A DNA stretch of 64,000 nt from Rapana venosa (lineage: Eukaryota > Mollusca > Gastropoda > Neogastropoda > Muricidae). The DNA lies in the NCBI GenBank assembly GCA_028751875.1, contig CM054159.1, positions 10,447,826-10,511,825 of the forward strand, given 5' to 3'. The stretch's first letter is position 1; each line of letters opens with the position of its first letter. Both the position numbers and the translations under genes were made by a program. Shown one piece after another: positions 22,404-32,899 of the stretch. Under the pieces are notes generated by a model. That model saw only the letters and a program-made list of their open reading frames with translations, was not told where the DNA came from and searched no databases.

Positions 22404-22709
22404 GGTAAAGGTGTTCCCATAACCTATTATGGTCGTATGGGAGCAAGGCATCAGAGGTGTACCTCAGCTTCTCCAGGGGCCAGCATATTGAGGGTGGCGC
22501 CCATTTCCTCTCCCTCGCTGCTTTACCTTCCCTGTCCCCAAAGAGGAAAGGTACCCATTTTCAGCTAGGTGAACTGGGGGGACTGTACTGAAGTCAAGGC
22601 GCCCAAAGGGTCACCCATCCAACTGGTAACCACGCTGGCTGGATGCTGCTTAAAAGCTTGGGGAAAGTGAGTGCTCTGACCACTCAGCCATCCTGTCCCC
22701 AGTACCACT
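22404..22709 (-). mobile_element. S1 tRNA/5S chimeric SINE, copy 3
   Basis: Minus-strand copy, 306 bp, flanked by CATTAAAA at 22396-22403 and 22710-22717 (8-bp target duplication). It has the complement of GGGGACAGGATGGCTGAGTG, the 5S-like segment (AACTGGTAACCACGC and GGTCACCCATCCAACTGG on the plus strand), AGCTAGGTGAACTGGG and an AGGTAAAGG end. Confidence 0.9.
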
Positions 22710-22819
22710 CATTAAAACAACAACAACCACACACACAAAAGCAAAAACAACCCAAAAAAGCCTGCATGTGTGTTTGTTTCTCTATGAGAGAGAGAGAGAG
22801 AGGCGCTTTTTCTTTTTTC

Positions 22820-23232
<413 letters not shown>

Positions 23233-23455
23233 GATAGCCTAGTGGTCATAACATTGCGCTCGCAATCTGACGACCCGGGTTTGAATCCCGTTCAAGGGGA
23301 TATTTTCCCCTGCAGTTAACATCAGTGCAGACTCCACTCTCCCCAAAAGTCCTTCGGATGTGACTACAAACCGAGGCCCGTGTGCGAACGCACGCACAAC
23401 ATCTTGCGCCCACGTTAAATCCTGTTCCGCTTTTCGTAAGAGTAGGCCATTGTGT

Positions 23456-25241
23456 AACGAGCTCGCATCAATGCCATCGCAGATGAGGCAGAAGAGGCTG
23501 CTGGCAAGGGAGACCTCAAGACCCTGTATGCCACCACCAGACTTCTTAGCGGGCGTCGCAGCAACCCAAACAGACCTGTCAGAGACAAGGAAGGGAAGCT
23601 TCTTACCTCTATTGAAGACCAGCTAACAAGATGGAAAGAGCATTTTCAGGAGGTCTTGAATCGACCAGCCCCAGAGGAACGACCTCAGCTGGAGCCAGGG
23701 GACCCTCTCGACATCAACATTGGAGAGATCACCAAGACAGAGATCCGAAAGGCCATCAGCAGCTTGAAGAACGGCAAGGCTGCTGGCATTGACAACATTC
23801 CGGCAGAAGCCTTGAAGGAAGGGGGTAGTGACATAGTTGACGAGTTACACCACTTGCTCAACCTGATCTGGACAACTGGGGAGGTGCCAGCAGAATGGAA
23901 GAAGGGCCTGCTTGTGAAGCTCCCCAAGCACGGCGACCTCTCCCAGTGTGGAAAGTGGCGAGGTATCACCCTGTTGTCCATCCCCAGCAAAGTCCTCACA
24001 AGAGTCATCCTGGACCGAATGAAAGATGCTCTCGACAAGACTCTTCGAGATGAACAGGCAGGCTTCAGAAAAGAACGTTCCTGTACCGACCAGATTGCGA
24101 CCCTCAGAATCATCGTGGAACAGTCAATAGAATGCCTGCTTCATCGATTTTGAGAAGGCTTTTGACAGCGTGGACAGACAAGCAATCTGGAACATCCTGC
24201 TCCACTATGGTGTGCCACCAGAGTTTGTCAACATCATAAGACAACTTTACGAAGGATTCTCCTGCCAGGTCATCCACGGTGGAAGACTCTCCGACAGCTT
24301 TGGGATCTCTTCCGGCGTCAGACAGGGCTGCTTGTTGTCTCCACTCCTCTTCCTTGTGGTGCTGGACTGGGTGACAAGGACGGCCTACGCAAGTTCCGGG
24401 AAAGGTATCCAATGGACCCTCATGACAAAGCTGGAAGATCTCGATTTTGCCGATGACCTGGCTCTGCTATCCCACCGCCTGCAGCACATCCAAAGCAAAG
24501 TCACTGCCCTAGATACCACAGCTAGACGTGTTGGCCTCAGGATCAGTCAAGAGAAGACCAAGCTACTGCGTACCAACAACCAGCAAGAGGATCCTGTCAC
24601 CATCTCTGGGAAAGCAGTAGAGGATGTCAGTGAATTTGTGTACCTGGGCAGTAAGATCAGCCAGACAGGAGGCACAGACGAAGACATCAAGGCAAGAATA
24701 AAGAAAGCACGCCAAGCATTTGCCATCTTGAAACCCGTATGGAGAACAAATGCGATCTCCACAACCACCAAGCTCAGGATCTTCAACTCCAACGTGAAGT
24801 CTGTGCTTCTCTACGGGTCAGAAACTTGGAGGGTCATTAACACCAGCTCCTCCAAGATCCAGACCTTCATCAACGGATGTCTCCGGCAGATCTTTTATCT
24901 CAGATGGTTCGACAGAGTGCCAAGTACCGACCTGTGGATGAGGGCGAACCAACAGCCTATGGAAGTCCAAGTAAGGCGGCGAAAGTGGCGTTGGGTCGGC
25001 CACACCCTACGGAAGGAGCCTTGCAACATCACCAGACAAGCGCTGGAGTGGAACCCGCAGGGGAAAAGGAAGAGAGGGCGCCCCAAACAGACCTGGAGGA
25101 GAAGCCTGCATAGTGAGCTGAGAGACTCCAGCCTGACATGGGAAGAGGCCAAGACCCTTGCCAAAGACAGGAGAAGGTGGAGGGAGCTGTTGAGGCCCTA
25201 TGCTCCGCTAGGAGCTATAAGGATAAGAAGAAGAAGAAGAA
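23456..25241 (+). mobile_element. 5'-truncated RTE-like LINE inserted in S3
   Basis: 1.79-kb insert bounded by GGCCATTGTGT at 23445-23455 and 25242-25252, a perfect 11-bp target duplication. The 3' end is GGATAAGAAGAAGAAGAAGA. The insert lacks the endonuclease and starts inside the linker upstream of the RT. Confidence 0.92.
23458..25223 (+). pseudogene. RT of the truncated LINE, one frameshift
   Basis: The first frame is open from 23458 to a stop at 24153 and carries NGKAAGIDNIPAEALKEGG, WKKGLLVKLPKHGDL, WRGITLLSIPSK and DEQAGFRKERSCTDQIATLR. The second (24140-25270) carries IDFEKAFDSVDRQAIW, SGVRQGCLLSPLLFLVVLDW, the catalytic LDFADDLALLS, RISQEKTKLL, YLGSKISQTGG, LLYGSETWR, RRRKWRWVGHTLRKEP and GKRKRGRPKQTWRR. 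A one-base change near 24130-24145 separates them. Apart from this the copy is intact across RT and C-terminus, so it is not old. A different family from the element at 16203: WRGITLLS replaces YRTISLIS. Confidence 0.88.
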
Positions 25242-25372
25242 GGCCATTGTGTGCCGGTGGGAACAGATGACAGAATTGACAAAACCGCATACACACGGGG
25301 ACTGGAGTAAAAGAGCACATGAGTGCTTAATCCATTATCCTCGATATAAAAGAATAAATAAATAAATAAATC

Positions 25373-25964
25373 TCTCTTCCTTCCAGTCCCATTTTTCTGT
25401 GCTCACCCCCAGCAGTGCTTAAATTGGTTTTTCTTTGTTTTTTCTTTGGGTTTTTCCCCTTTCTGTAGTTTTATTCTATTTTTTTCTTTTGCCATTGTTA
25501 TTGAGGGGGGGGGGGGGGGGGGGGCTGTTATTTGCTTTGCTTTTCATTTGTTCTTTCTGTATTGCTTCTTTTGTCCCTTTTCCATGCTTTCTTTCTCTGT
25601 TTTTTCCCCTTTCTGTCTATCAAGCTTTTCTTTCTTCTGTCTAATTTTCCTTCTGTTTGTGAGTCCTCTTTCTTTATCCTTTTCTTTCTTTTTTGTTTCC
25701 TATTTTTATTTCATTTTAATTCTGTCCCTTTCCCTTGGTTTCTTTTCTTCTTCGTCGTCGAACGCTCAGACAGCAACTATATATATATATATACTAAATT
25801 TCTGTTCTCTTTTCTTTTTTCTTTTTCCCCACAGTGTATTATTTTCATGTGCAATAAGTAACCCAGAACCAGCATCAGCCAATGACCAACTTGCACATAT
25901 AGACTGGCAAAGCAAAAAGCCAGGAAATAGCCAACAAACGGCAAAGCTCAAAAGAAATTTTATT
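25373..25964. other. T-rich DNA with a G20 run, no gene
   Basis: Pyrimidine-rich stretch with G20 at 25505-25524 and a short (TA)n near 25776-25790. Open frames are Phe/Leu/Ser-rich artefacts of T-rich DNA. Confidence 0.6.
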
Positions 25965-26303
25965 TATTTTTTATTTTATTCTTTTATTTCGAAGAGAATG
26001 GAATAAACACTCGTGTGCTTTTTTCATCCAGTCCCCGTGTGTATGCGGTTTTGTCAGTTTTGTCATCCACCAGTACACAATGACCTACTCTTCCGAAAAG
26101 CGGAACAGGTTTTAACGTGTGCGCAAGATGTGCGTGCGTTCGCACACGAGACCTCGGTTTATAGTCTCATCCGAAGGACTTTTGGGGAGAGTGGAGTCTG
26201 CACTGATGTTAACTCCAGAGGAAAAATCCTCTTGAACGGGATTCGAACCCCGGTCAGCAGATCACGAATACATCACTCTGACCACCAAGCTATCCCGTCC
26301 CCT
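25965..26303 (-). mobile_element. S3 SINE, minus strand, near full length
   Basis: Plus-strand order: TTATTTCGAAGAGAATGGAA, TGTGCTTTTTTCATCCAGTC, ACAATGACCTACTC, GCGCAAGATGTGCGTGC, ACCTCGGTTTATAGTCTCAT, TTAACTCCAGAGG, GGGATTCGAACCCCGG, CTCTGACCACCAAGCTATCC. The B box is intact and the A box close to consensus. Confidence 0.9.
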
Positions 26304-26884
26304 ATATCAGCCAGCCAGTTAGCCAGTCCCTAGCCAGTGATTAGAAAACAAAAAAATTAAACAACAACAAAACCAAAAATCAAAGAAGAAACAATAAAGA
26401 AACAGGAAAAAGACACCCCCCACCCCCTCCCTCCAAAACAAACCCAAAAAACGTCTAACTACACAAAAACAAATAAAAACCATACACACACACACACACA
26501 CACACAGAGTTGTCAACGGCAACACTGATGCCCCGTGATGCATGTGGTGGAAATGAACTCTACTCACCCACGGAGGGGTTTCACAACTGCCTTGCCAAAC
26601 CCACACTTTCATTTCTCATCTGCAGGCCACCTGACATAGTGCAACTTTTAACCAAGGCTACAAGGTGACTTTTTAAAAATATCTTTTTTAGTGTGCTGAT
26701 TCGTTTGTTATTTAGGATTGTTTTAAATGTTTGAAATGACAACTTATTGAAAAGCCTGGGTGTAATAGGAGGAATTTGTATTTTAGGTTGTAGAAAAAAG
26801 TTAAGATCATAATCATTGTGGGGCAAGATTTCCGTTTGTTCCCTCTCCTATGACTTGATTTCTATGTTTAAAAAAGAAAATTCA
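26304..26884. other. No recognisable feature
   Basis: A-rich segment, a short (CA)n at 26482-26506, then AT-rich DNA. Nothing conserved seen. Confidence 0.5.
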
Positions 26885-27830
26885 TTGATACTTTATTTCG
26901 AGAACAAAGGAATAAGCACTTGTGTGCTTTTTTTTTTTACATCTGGTTCCTGTGTTCATGCAGTTTTGTAAATTTTATCATCGTTCCCACCAGTGCTCAT
27001 AGCCTCTTTCGAAAGGCATAATAGGTTTTAATATAATTATAAGCAAGATGTTCTGCCCGAGTTCACACTCAGGACCTTGGTTTAGAGTCTCATCGGGGCG
27101 GGCCCGCTATTGCACGGCCCTCTATTGCGGGGGCCCGCTATTGCGCGAACGAAGAAGCGGAAAAGTTCATTTTGTCCAGGTTTTTCGGAAAATGCGAAAA
27201 ATGACTGGCATTTCCTCATGTATTAATTTTGTTCTTCCAAGTTACTTTAGTTATTTTTTTTATTGAGAAGTTGAGAAGACGAAAGATGATTTCAGGATGC
27301 CGTGTTATGTTTTGAATTTATTTTCAAGATTCGAATGAATGCACTATCAACATTTTCTTTGCCAGTTTATTTGTTGGTATTATATTATGACCACCTGAGA
27401 TTTGTTTATAAGGTAGTGGTTTTTGAGCTCGATGCTTTGAATGTTGGGATTGCAAAAGTGATTTTGTGGAATAAAAAAACTGACACCTCTTTATTTCCCT
27501 TTATTGTTTAAAAATATGCATTGTCTGTGCCATGAAGATTAGCAGCCTAAAGTATAAAACGACAGTGTCACCTAAGGTATAATATACGTTGCAGCCTTAC
27601 TGCATCGTACATAGGCTGCAACGTTTACTACACCTTAGGCGGCCCTATACCTTAGGCTGCATCGCAGTACAGTATTCCCCAGGCTGCGTCTACACTGTCG
27701 CGCAATAGCGGCCCCCCCCCCCCCCCCCCCAGCAATATCGGGCCCGCGCAATATCAGGCCGACCCCGTTCTCATCAGAAGGGCTTTCGTCAGAGGGGAGC
27801 TGGTACTGATGTTTATTAAAAATTTTATTT
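26885..27830 (-). mobile_element. S3 SINE, minus strand, split by a MITE
   Basis: Left part 26885-27094 (TACTTTATTTCGAGAAC, GAATAAGCACTTGTGTGC, GCAAGATGTTCTGCC, AGAGTCTCATC); right part from 27767 (CTCATCAGAAGGGCTTTCG, GGTACTGATGTTTATT). The head with A and B boxes is missing. Confidence 0.75.
27095..27766. mobile_element. MITE copy 1 with modular terminal inverted repeats
   Basis: A 672-bp element starting GGGGCGGGCCCGCTATTGC and ending with the complement of GGGGTCGGCCTGATATTGC. Each end holds two to three copies of a GGCCCGCTATTGCGC-like module. It is flanked by GTCTCATC (27087-27094) and GTTCTCATC (27767-27775), an 8-bp target duplication with one extra T. The interior has no transposase-like ORF. 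A C19 run (27712-27730) lies in the right end. The 8-bp duplication suits hAT, P, Merlin or Zisupton-like transposases; the ends alone do not decide. Confidence 0.85.
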
Positions 27831-27979
27831 TGCTAACTCTTTTTTTTGGGTGACATTTGTCCTACTTTTCAAACAATGCTCATTCAGATCTTTCCCTCCC
27901 AGCTATTGGAGCACAATTTCCTTTTGTTGTATGTTCAGTGGTGTGTTGTGTAGTTGTGTGAGTGTAATTACTTTTTGTT

Positions 27980-28272
27980 GGGGACGGGATAGCACAGTGG
28001 TCGGAGCACTCGCTTTCCCCCAGCCAAGTTAAGCAGCGTCGAGCGTGGTTACCAGTTGGATGGGTGACCGTTTGGGCGCCTTGGCTTCAGTACAGTTCCC
28101 CCAGTTCACCCAGCTGTAAATGGGTACCTGCCCTCTTTAGGGTCAGGGAAGGTAAAGCAGCGAGGGAGAGGAGATGGGCGCCGCCCTCACTATGCTGGCC
28201 CTAGAGAAGTGAGGTCTTGACGCCTCGCTCCCCTACGACCTTATAGGTTATGGGACTCCTTTACCTTTACCA
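27980..28272 (+). mobile_element. S1 tRNA/5S chimeric SINE, copy 4
   Basis: The most complete head: GGGGACGGGATAGCACAGTG, then TCGGAGCACTCGCTTTCCCC, the 5S-like AAGTTAAGCAGCGTCGAGCG, TGGTTACCAGTTGGATGGG and TGACCGTTTGGGCGCC, the body with CCAGCTGTAAATGGGTACC and GAGGAGATGGGCGCCGCC, and a CTCCTTTACCTTTACC end. It is directly followed by an S4 tail fragment. Confidence 0.9.
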
Positions 28273-28597
28273 CCATTTTTGCCCACCATTAAGGTAGCTG
28301 CATTCCCATTTTATGGATATCTAAGCACACCAAATGTGTATTCGTTTTTGTAGTGTTTTTTTTTAATGCTGTCATCTGTTCCTACAATGGCCTACTCTTT
28401 CGAAAAGCGAATTAGGGTTCAACACGGCCTATGTTCTGCCTTCGTTGGCACACGGGACTTCGGTTTTTAGTCTCTTCTGAAGGGTGCCGGCATACTGATA
28501 ACTCCGGGGGGAAAATCCCCCAGAACATGTGCGTTCTCTCGATCCCAGGCCGTGAGATCACGAACCAGCGCTCAAACCAGTAGGCTGACTCGCCTTA
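28273..28597 (-). mobile_element. Composite S4 tail plus S3 body, minus strand
   Basis: 28273-28345 has TTTTTGCCCACCATTAAGG and TAGCTGCATTCCC; from about 28346 the S3 body follows (GTCATCTGTTCC, ACAATGGCCTACTC, TTCGGTTTTTAGTCTC, GATAACTCCGGGG..AAATCCCC) to a diverged inverted tRNA head ending near 28597. Reading on the minus strand this is head-S3 body-S4 tail, the same arrangement as at 54122-54565. Confidence 0.7.
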
Positions 28598-29157
28598 CAC
28601 TGGTTGTCGCGACATATATCGTGCTAAAAGGGGGGAGGGGGGGGGGGGGGGGGACTTTACGCAGATGGCTTATCGTTCTTGAATTCGAAAAAGGAGCTTT
28701 GGGATTTTTATCGTCTGGATGATGGGGCCTTGCAAACTGTATTTTCAAGTTTTCAAGCGAGTTTTAGATGAACGAGTGTCAATAATACAGGGCACTGAGC
28801 GAAGCATCACTTTGTGTTCAAAATGGCTGCCACCATGACTGTGACATGCTGCCTGACTTTATTTTTTCTTCTCTGATGCAAACTTTGAAGGTGGGATAAA
28901 CATGGAAATGCTTATCTTGAAGAACTGATGCTTATTGGGATCTCAGTGACTTAGTTCAGACAGACTTGAAAAGACGCTCATTTCATTTTGGTGTGGTGAT
29001 TTGGGGGGGGGGGGGGGGGGGGGAGTTGCTAGCAATAGGCCCCCAACTCCCCCCAAGTGTGGAAGTTCACTGAATTTTTAAGATTTTGCTAAAAACTCAA
29101 CATAGGGATTTTTTCTTTCTCCCTTTTTTTTCTTTCGTTTTTGGTATTGATTCAAAA
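28598..29157. other. No gene; G-runs
   Basis: G17 at 28637-28653 and G21 at 29003-29023. No ORF or SINE recognised. Confidence 0.6.
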
Positions 29158-29745
29158 GGGGCGGGCCCGCTATTGCACGGCCCGCTATTGCGCCAACGAA
29201 GAAGCGGAAAAGTTCATTTTGTCCAGGTTTTCGGAAAATGCGAAAAATGACTGGCATTTCCTCATGTATTAATTTTGTTCTTCCAAGTTACTTTAGTTAT
29301 TTTTTTTTATTGAGAAGTTGAGAAGACGAAAGATGATTTCAGGATGCCGTGTTATGTTTTGAATTTATTTTCAAGATTCGAATGAATGCAATATCAACAT
29401 TTTCTTTGCCAGTTTATTTGTTGGTATCATATTATGACCACCTGAGATTTGTTTATAAGGTAGTGGTTTTGAGCTCGATGCTTTGAATGTTGGGATTGCA
29501 AAAGTGATTTTGTGGATTAAAAAAACTGACTCCTCTTTATTTCCCTTTATTGTTTAAAAATATGCATTGTCTTTGCCATGAAGATTAGCAGCCTAAAGTA
29601 TAAAACGACAGTGTCGCCTAAGGTATAATATACGTTGCAGCCTTACTGCATCGTAGTAGGTAATTCCCCAGGCTGTCTACACTGTCGCCCAATAGCGGCC
29701 CAATAGCGGCCGCAATATCGGGCCTGCCCAATAGCAGGGGACCCC
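29158..29745. mobile_element. MITE copy 2, same orientation
   Basis: 588 bp flanked by a perfect 8-bp target duplication, ATTCAAAA (29150-29157 and 29746-29753). The left end is GGGGCGGGCCCGCTATTGC followed by another GGCCCGCTATTGCGCC; the right end has CAATAGCGG modules and closes GGGGACCCC. The interior is nearly identical to copy 1 (for example GAAGAAGCGGAAAAGTTCAT and AGTTGAGAAGACGAAAGATG). About 70 bp of the copy 1 palindromic region near the right end is missing. Confidence 0.9.
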
Positions 29746-29875
29746 ATTCAAAATGGTTTTGTTCTGTTAGGAATGCAGGTTTTGTTCAAAACAAAAGTGT
29801 GTGTGTCTTTATTGTAGCTGTACACTATACAGTGGGGGTAGGGGGGGTGCATTTGTGTTATGTAGTGGTCTGTGA

Positions 29876-29936
<61 letters not shown>

Positions 29937-30480
29937 AAAACCCCAGAACTGTAATGTCCATTTTACCAGAAATAATTGCCAGCTCTGCATACTTGATACA
30001 CCTGCAGCTTTACTGGTGCTTGTTTTCATCAGAGGCATTAGTATTTTGAAGTAACAAAATATCATGTTTTCAGTGACTGTTAGAGTATGCTATCCTATTT
30101 CAACCCTTACAAAATGCACACCTTATGTTGAAAAAAACGCCCCAACCTGTTCCACATTTCTTACCAATACCAGTAACCATATTTTTTGTCTCAAGAAGCG
30201 TAGTTCTTCTGGGTTTATATATATATAATTATATATATATATATATATGTATAATATATATATATAAATTAATATAAACTGAAAGCAGAAATAGAATAGA
30301 AATACCATTTTAAGTGTTTGAAGACACGCACACTTTAACTAAGCACACTTAATGTGCATGCATTCTCAATTTTGATATACTCACATGCAAAGCACACGAC
30401 ATGCATGTATACACACAGCCAGGAGAAAACGCAGTGCTAATCGCCAATTAGAATTGTCGATAAAAAAAACCTAACGGATG
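29746..30480. repeat. (TA)n tracts in AT-rich DNA
   Basis: (TA)n about 29874-29934 and 30215-30266. No ORF outside the TA-derived ones. Confidence 0.8.
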
Positions 30481-30839
30481 GCTTGTTCACAGGAATGCAG
30501 GAGAAAGGCGACATATGCTACCTTCAGCCTCTCAACCCAAGAAATGGCCACCCTGAGTACCATTTACATGTTCTATGCTGGGAAGCCCCTGCAACCTTGA
30601 GCCGACGTGGAAACGGCAGACCACAAGAACAGAAACCATGAAAGGAAGACTTCACCAGTGAAGGAACAACTGAAGAGAAGCGGCTTCATTCTCCAGAGCC
30701 GAATGCTTGACTATGACCCCAAAGAGATTTCTTAGTCTTGCTGTCTTGCCCTGAGTGAGGGGGTTTCTGCCCTCATTCGAGAAAGCTTTTATGATGTTGG
30801 ACCAAAAGTCTGTTAAGAGTGGCCCTTAGAAAAAGCTAA

Positions 30840-31570
30840 CGCCTTCCAGACCCACTATAAAAAGACCTGTGGACTCCACATTGATGGCTCTGCCAAGATT
30901 AAGCTCGAAATGGACTGGGATCTGCATCCTAGAATCCAGAAAACAGAAAAAACAGGATTAGCATCACTACTGGCCCCTACTCCTTGAGCTCTACAAAGCT
31001 GAAGCAAAAGTCATGAAAATAGCCACAGACCACAATCATAGCCTCTCCTTAATTCCCAGAGAATCATCTTGACCAATGCCATCCAAACCAACAGAAATAC
31101 TGACCTGAACCTTTTCTTCACTTCTGCCACTCCTGCTGAAGTGACACGATAGTCCTGCATTGGATCCCCTCCCATTACAGTGTGCTTGGAAATATTGACA
31201 GCCTGGTAAAGAAATGCACAAAACAAAGGCAAGTGGTTAGGTCTGCCTGTTCTGAAGCCATCATCAAGGCCTAACAGCAAATCCAGTGAATACAGTAGCA
31301 TCTACACAATAGCAGGTCAGATCCCTGTTACCTGTTGACACAACGTGAGCAGATCTGTATGCTCAGTCTCAGAACAGACCACAGTCCTGTAAATTACCAT
31401 ATGTACATGAAACTCCACATAGGCCACACAGTGCAAGCAGACAACAGAACACATGCTGCAGTCCTGCCTGCTACACAGACACTCAGAAAGAGGATCTGGC
31501 CTGACTGACCCCCACCCTTACGGCCAAGCTCTACGGCAACTTGGAAGACCAGCAGCTGTCCCCTGTTGAA
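30840..31570 (+). pseudogene. Old LINE relic with RNase H domain
   Basis: Disrupted frames contain CGLHIDGSAKI (resembles the RNase H first-strand TDGSA), TIVLHWIPSHYSVLGN (the WIPSH motif with His), DPCYLLTQREQI, MLSLRTDHSPVNYHMYMKLH, IGHT, TLRKRIWP and LYGNLEDQQLSPVES. This order is that of the RNase H region and downstream segment in RNase H-bearing LINEs such as the I/Ingi-like elements of molluscs (from memory). Many stops and frameshifts; no functional product. The upstream 30490-30840 stretch may belong to the same relic but has no motif I can name. Confidence 0.65.
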
Positions 31571-32200
31571 AGCTTAAGAAAAATGGGAACGTCACACCAG
31601 CAAAATTCAGGCCGACAAGCTTGCAGCTGCAGATGCCGTTGTTGGGGACATGCAACTTCAACTATCAATTGTGAGTATACCTTGGCATTATGTCTGAATA
31701 ATGTGTAATTCCAGCAGTAGCCAGGCACATGCACTGCATGCCTATCGCAAACATAAACGTTACAGATACAGAAGCAGAGAGGGGGAGTGTGGGTCAGAGA
31801 TCTAGGTGTGAAGTTGAAAAAAGATTTGAGGTACAAATTTTGAACATTTAATCAGAAAACACAAGCCATTCCATGTCTGTTGACATACAGGAGTTGAATA
31901 ACAACCTGTTGTATTCACTCAAAGTTGCTATGCACGAAGTTGGATTGTGTACAGCAAAAATTCATTGCATCTGAGTAATCTCATTTGATCTGTTTTAGCA
32001 ACATGTTAGTATAAACCTAGAGCACCATACACAAATTTTTGAACATCAGAAACACGCATTTGTGCATTTTCTGACAAACCTGTGCACTCATCTTTGCACA
32101 AGCATATGCACATGCATGCACACACACAAACATAACTATAAGAAAATGAACTGTATGACTTTGTTCTTGTGGTGTTGCTAATTAGATCAATCAAGTGATT
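31571..32200. other. No clear feature
   Basis: Possibly continues the LINE relic at first. A GTGAGT donor-like word sits near 31670. Nothing else convincing. Confidence 0.35.
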
Positions 32201-32201
32201 T

Positions 32202-32235
32202 CCCCCCCCCCCCCCCCCCTACTCCCCCCCCCCCC
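32202..32235. repeat. C18 and C12 runs
   Basis: C18 at 32202-32219 and C12 at 32224-32235, directly upstream of an S4 tail. Confidence 0.9.
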
Positions 32236-32245
32236 TTTCTTCTGC

Positions 32246-32400
32246 TAGATCTCCGAGGCTCACCAACAGTGAGATTTTGCATATGGGATTATTTTTGCCC
32301 ACCATGAAGGTAGCCACATTGTCTTTCGGGGCTGTATGCTAGGCATGTGGGATTGAAGTTGAGTATAGCCACTCAGCTATGGCATCTGACAACTTAACTG
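32246..32400 (-). mobile_element. S4 SINE, minus strand, with tRNA-like head
   Basis: CTAGATCTCCGAGGCTCACC, TTTTTGCCCACCATGAAGG and TAGCCACATT are the tail, then GGGATTGAAGTTG (inverted B-box-like) and AGCCACTCAGCTATGGC (inverted A-box-like, read as GCCATAGCTGAGTGGCT on the minus strand). This copy links the S4 tail to a tRNA-derived head. Confidence 0.55.
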
Positions 32401-32589
32401 CGACTTAAGTGGCATACACACGCATGCATGCATGCACCTGCCTGTGCATGCACACACACACACACACACAAACACGCACACACACATAAACACACTTTCT
32501 CACTCACTCACTCACTCATGCTATCTCTCTTCTCTCCCTCCCTCCCTCCTTTAATTAGACACTGTACACTTATCACACATTTGTTTGTC

Positions 32590-32703
32590 TTTATTTTCAG
32601 GTTCTCTGCCACAGGGACTGCCATTCCCGTGTCAGACTGGCCAGCCACACCAGAATAAACACCTAAGAGCGCAACTCCATAGTCTTAGGAGACTGAAGGA
32701 TGC
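32590..32703 (+). pseudogene. LINE C-terminal zinc-finger relic
   Basis: One frame reads VLCHRDCHSRVRLASHTRIN, matching the CxxxCxSRIGLxSHxR finger found at the C-terminus of several LINE ORF2 proteins, followed by ACTGAAGGATGCC, which I recall as the 3' end of such elements. The upstream TTATTTTCAG also looks like a splice acceptor, so an exon is the alternative reading. Confidence 0.45.
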
Positions 32704-32899
32704 CTGCACTGCAGCAATCGTCGACCTCCTCGCCACAAATGCCACGATGATCTTGCCTTGTTAGGCCCATGTTGGTAGAGGGTAGGGTATGGGTGACAGT
32801 TTTCAGCTTAACTTTTCTAGGGTCTCGTTTTCTTGGACTTGGAGTCTGGGACAGATGTCTGGTCTTCATCTTCAGAGTGGGAATATTGCGTTATGAAGA

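Larger units (their letters stand above)
23232..25372 (+). mobile_element. S3 SINE, full length, split by a LINE
   Basis: Left part 23232-23455: A-box-like GGGATAGCCTAGTGGTCATA, B-box-like CCGGGTTTGAATCCCG, AAGGGGATATTTTCCCCTG, GTCCTTCGGATGTGACTACA, AACATCTTGC, AGAGTAGGCCATTGTGT. Right part 25242-25372: GGCCATTGTGTGCCGGTGGG, CATACACACGGGGACTGGAG, ATGAGTGCTTAATCC, ending in (AAAT)n. The two parts join through the duplicated word GGCCATTGTGT. This is the best full-length S3 for a reference, with the AAATA-type tail. Confidence 0.9.

Noticed and set aside
27095..27766. LTR or viral element
   Set aside because: Short inverted ends and 8-bp duplications with no coding capacity fit a MITE.
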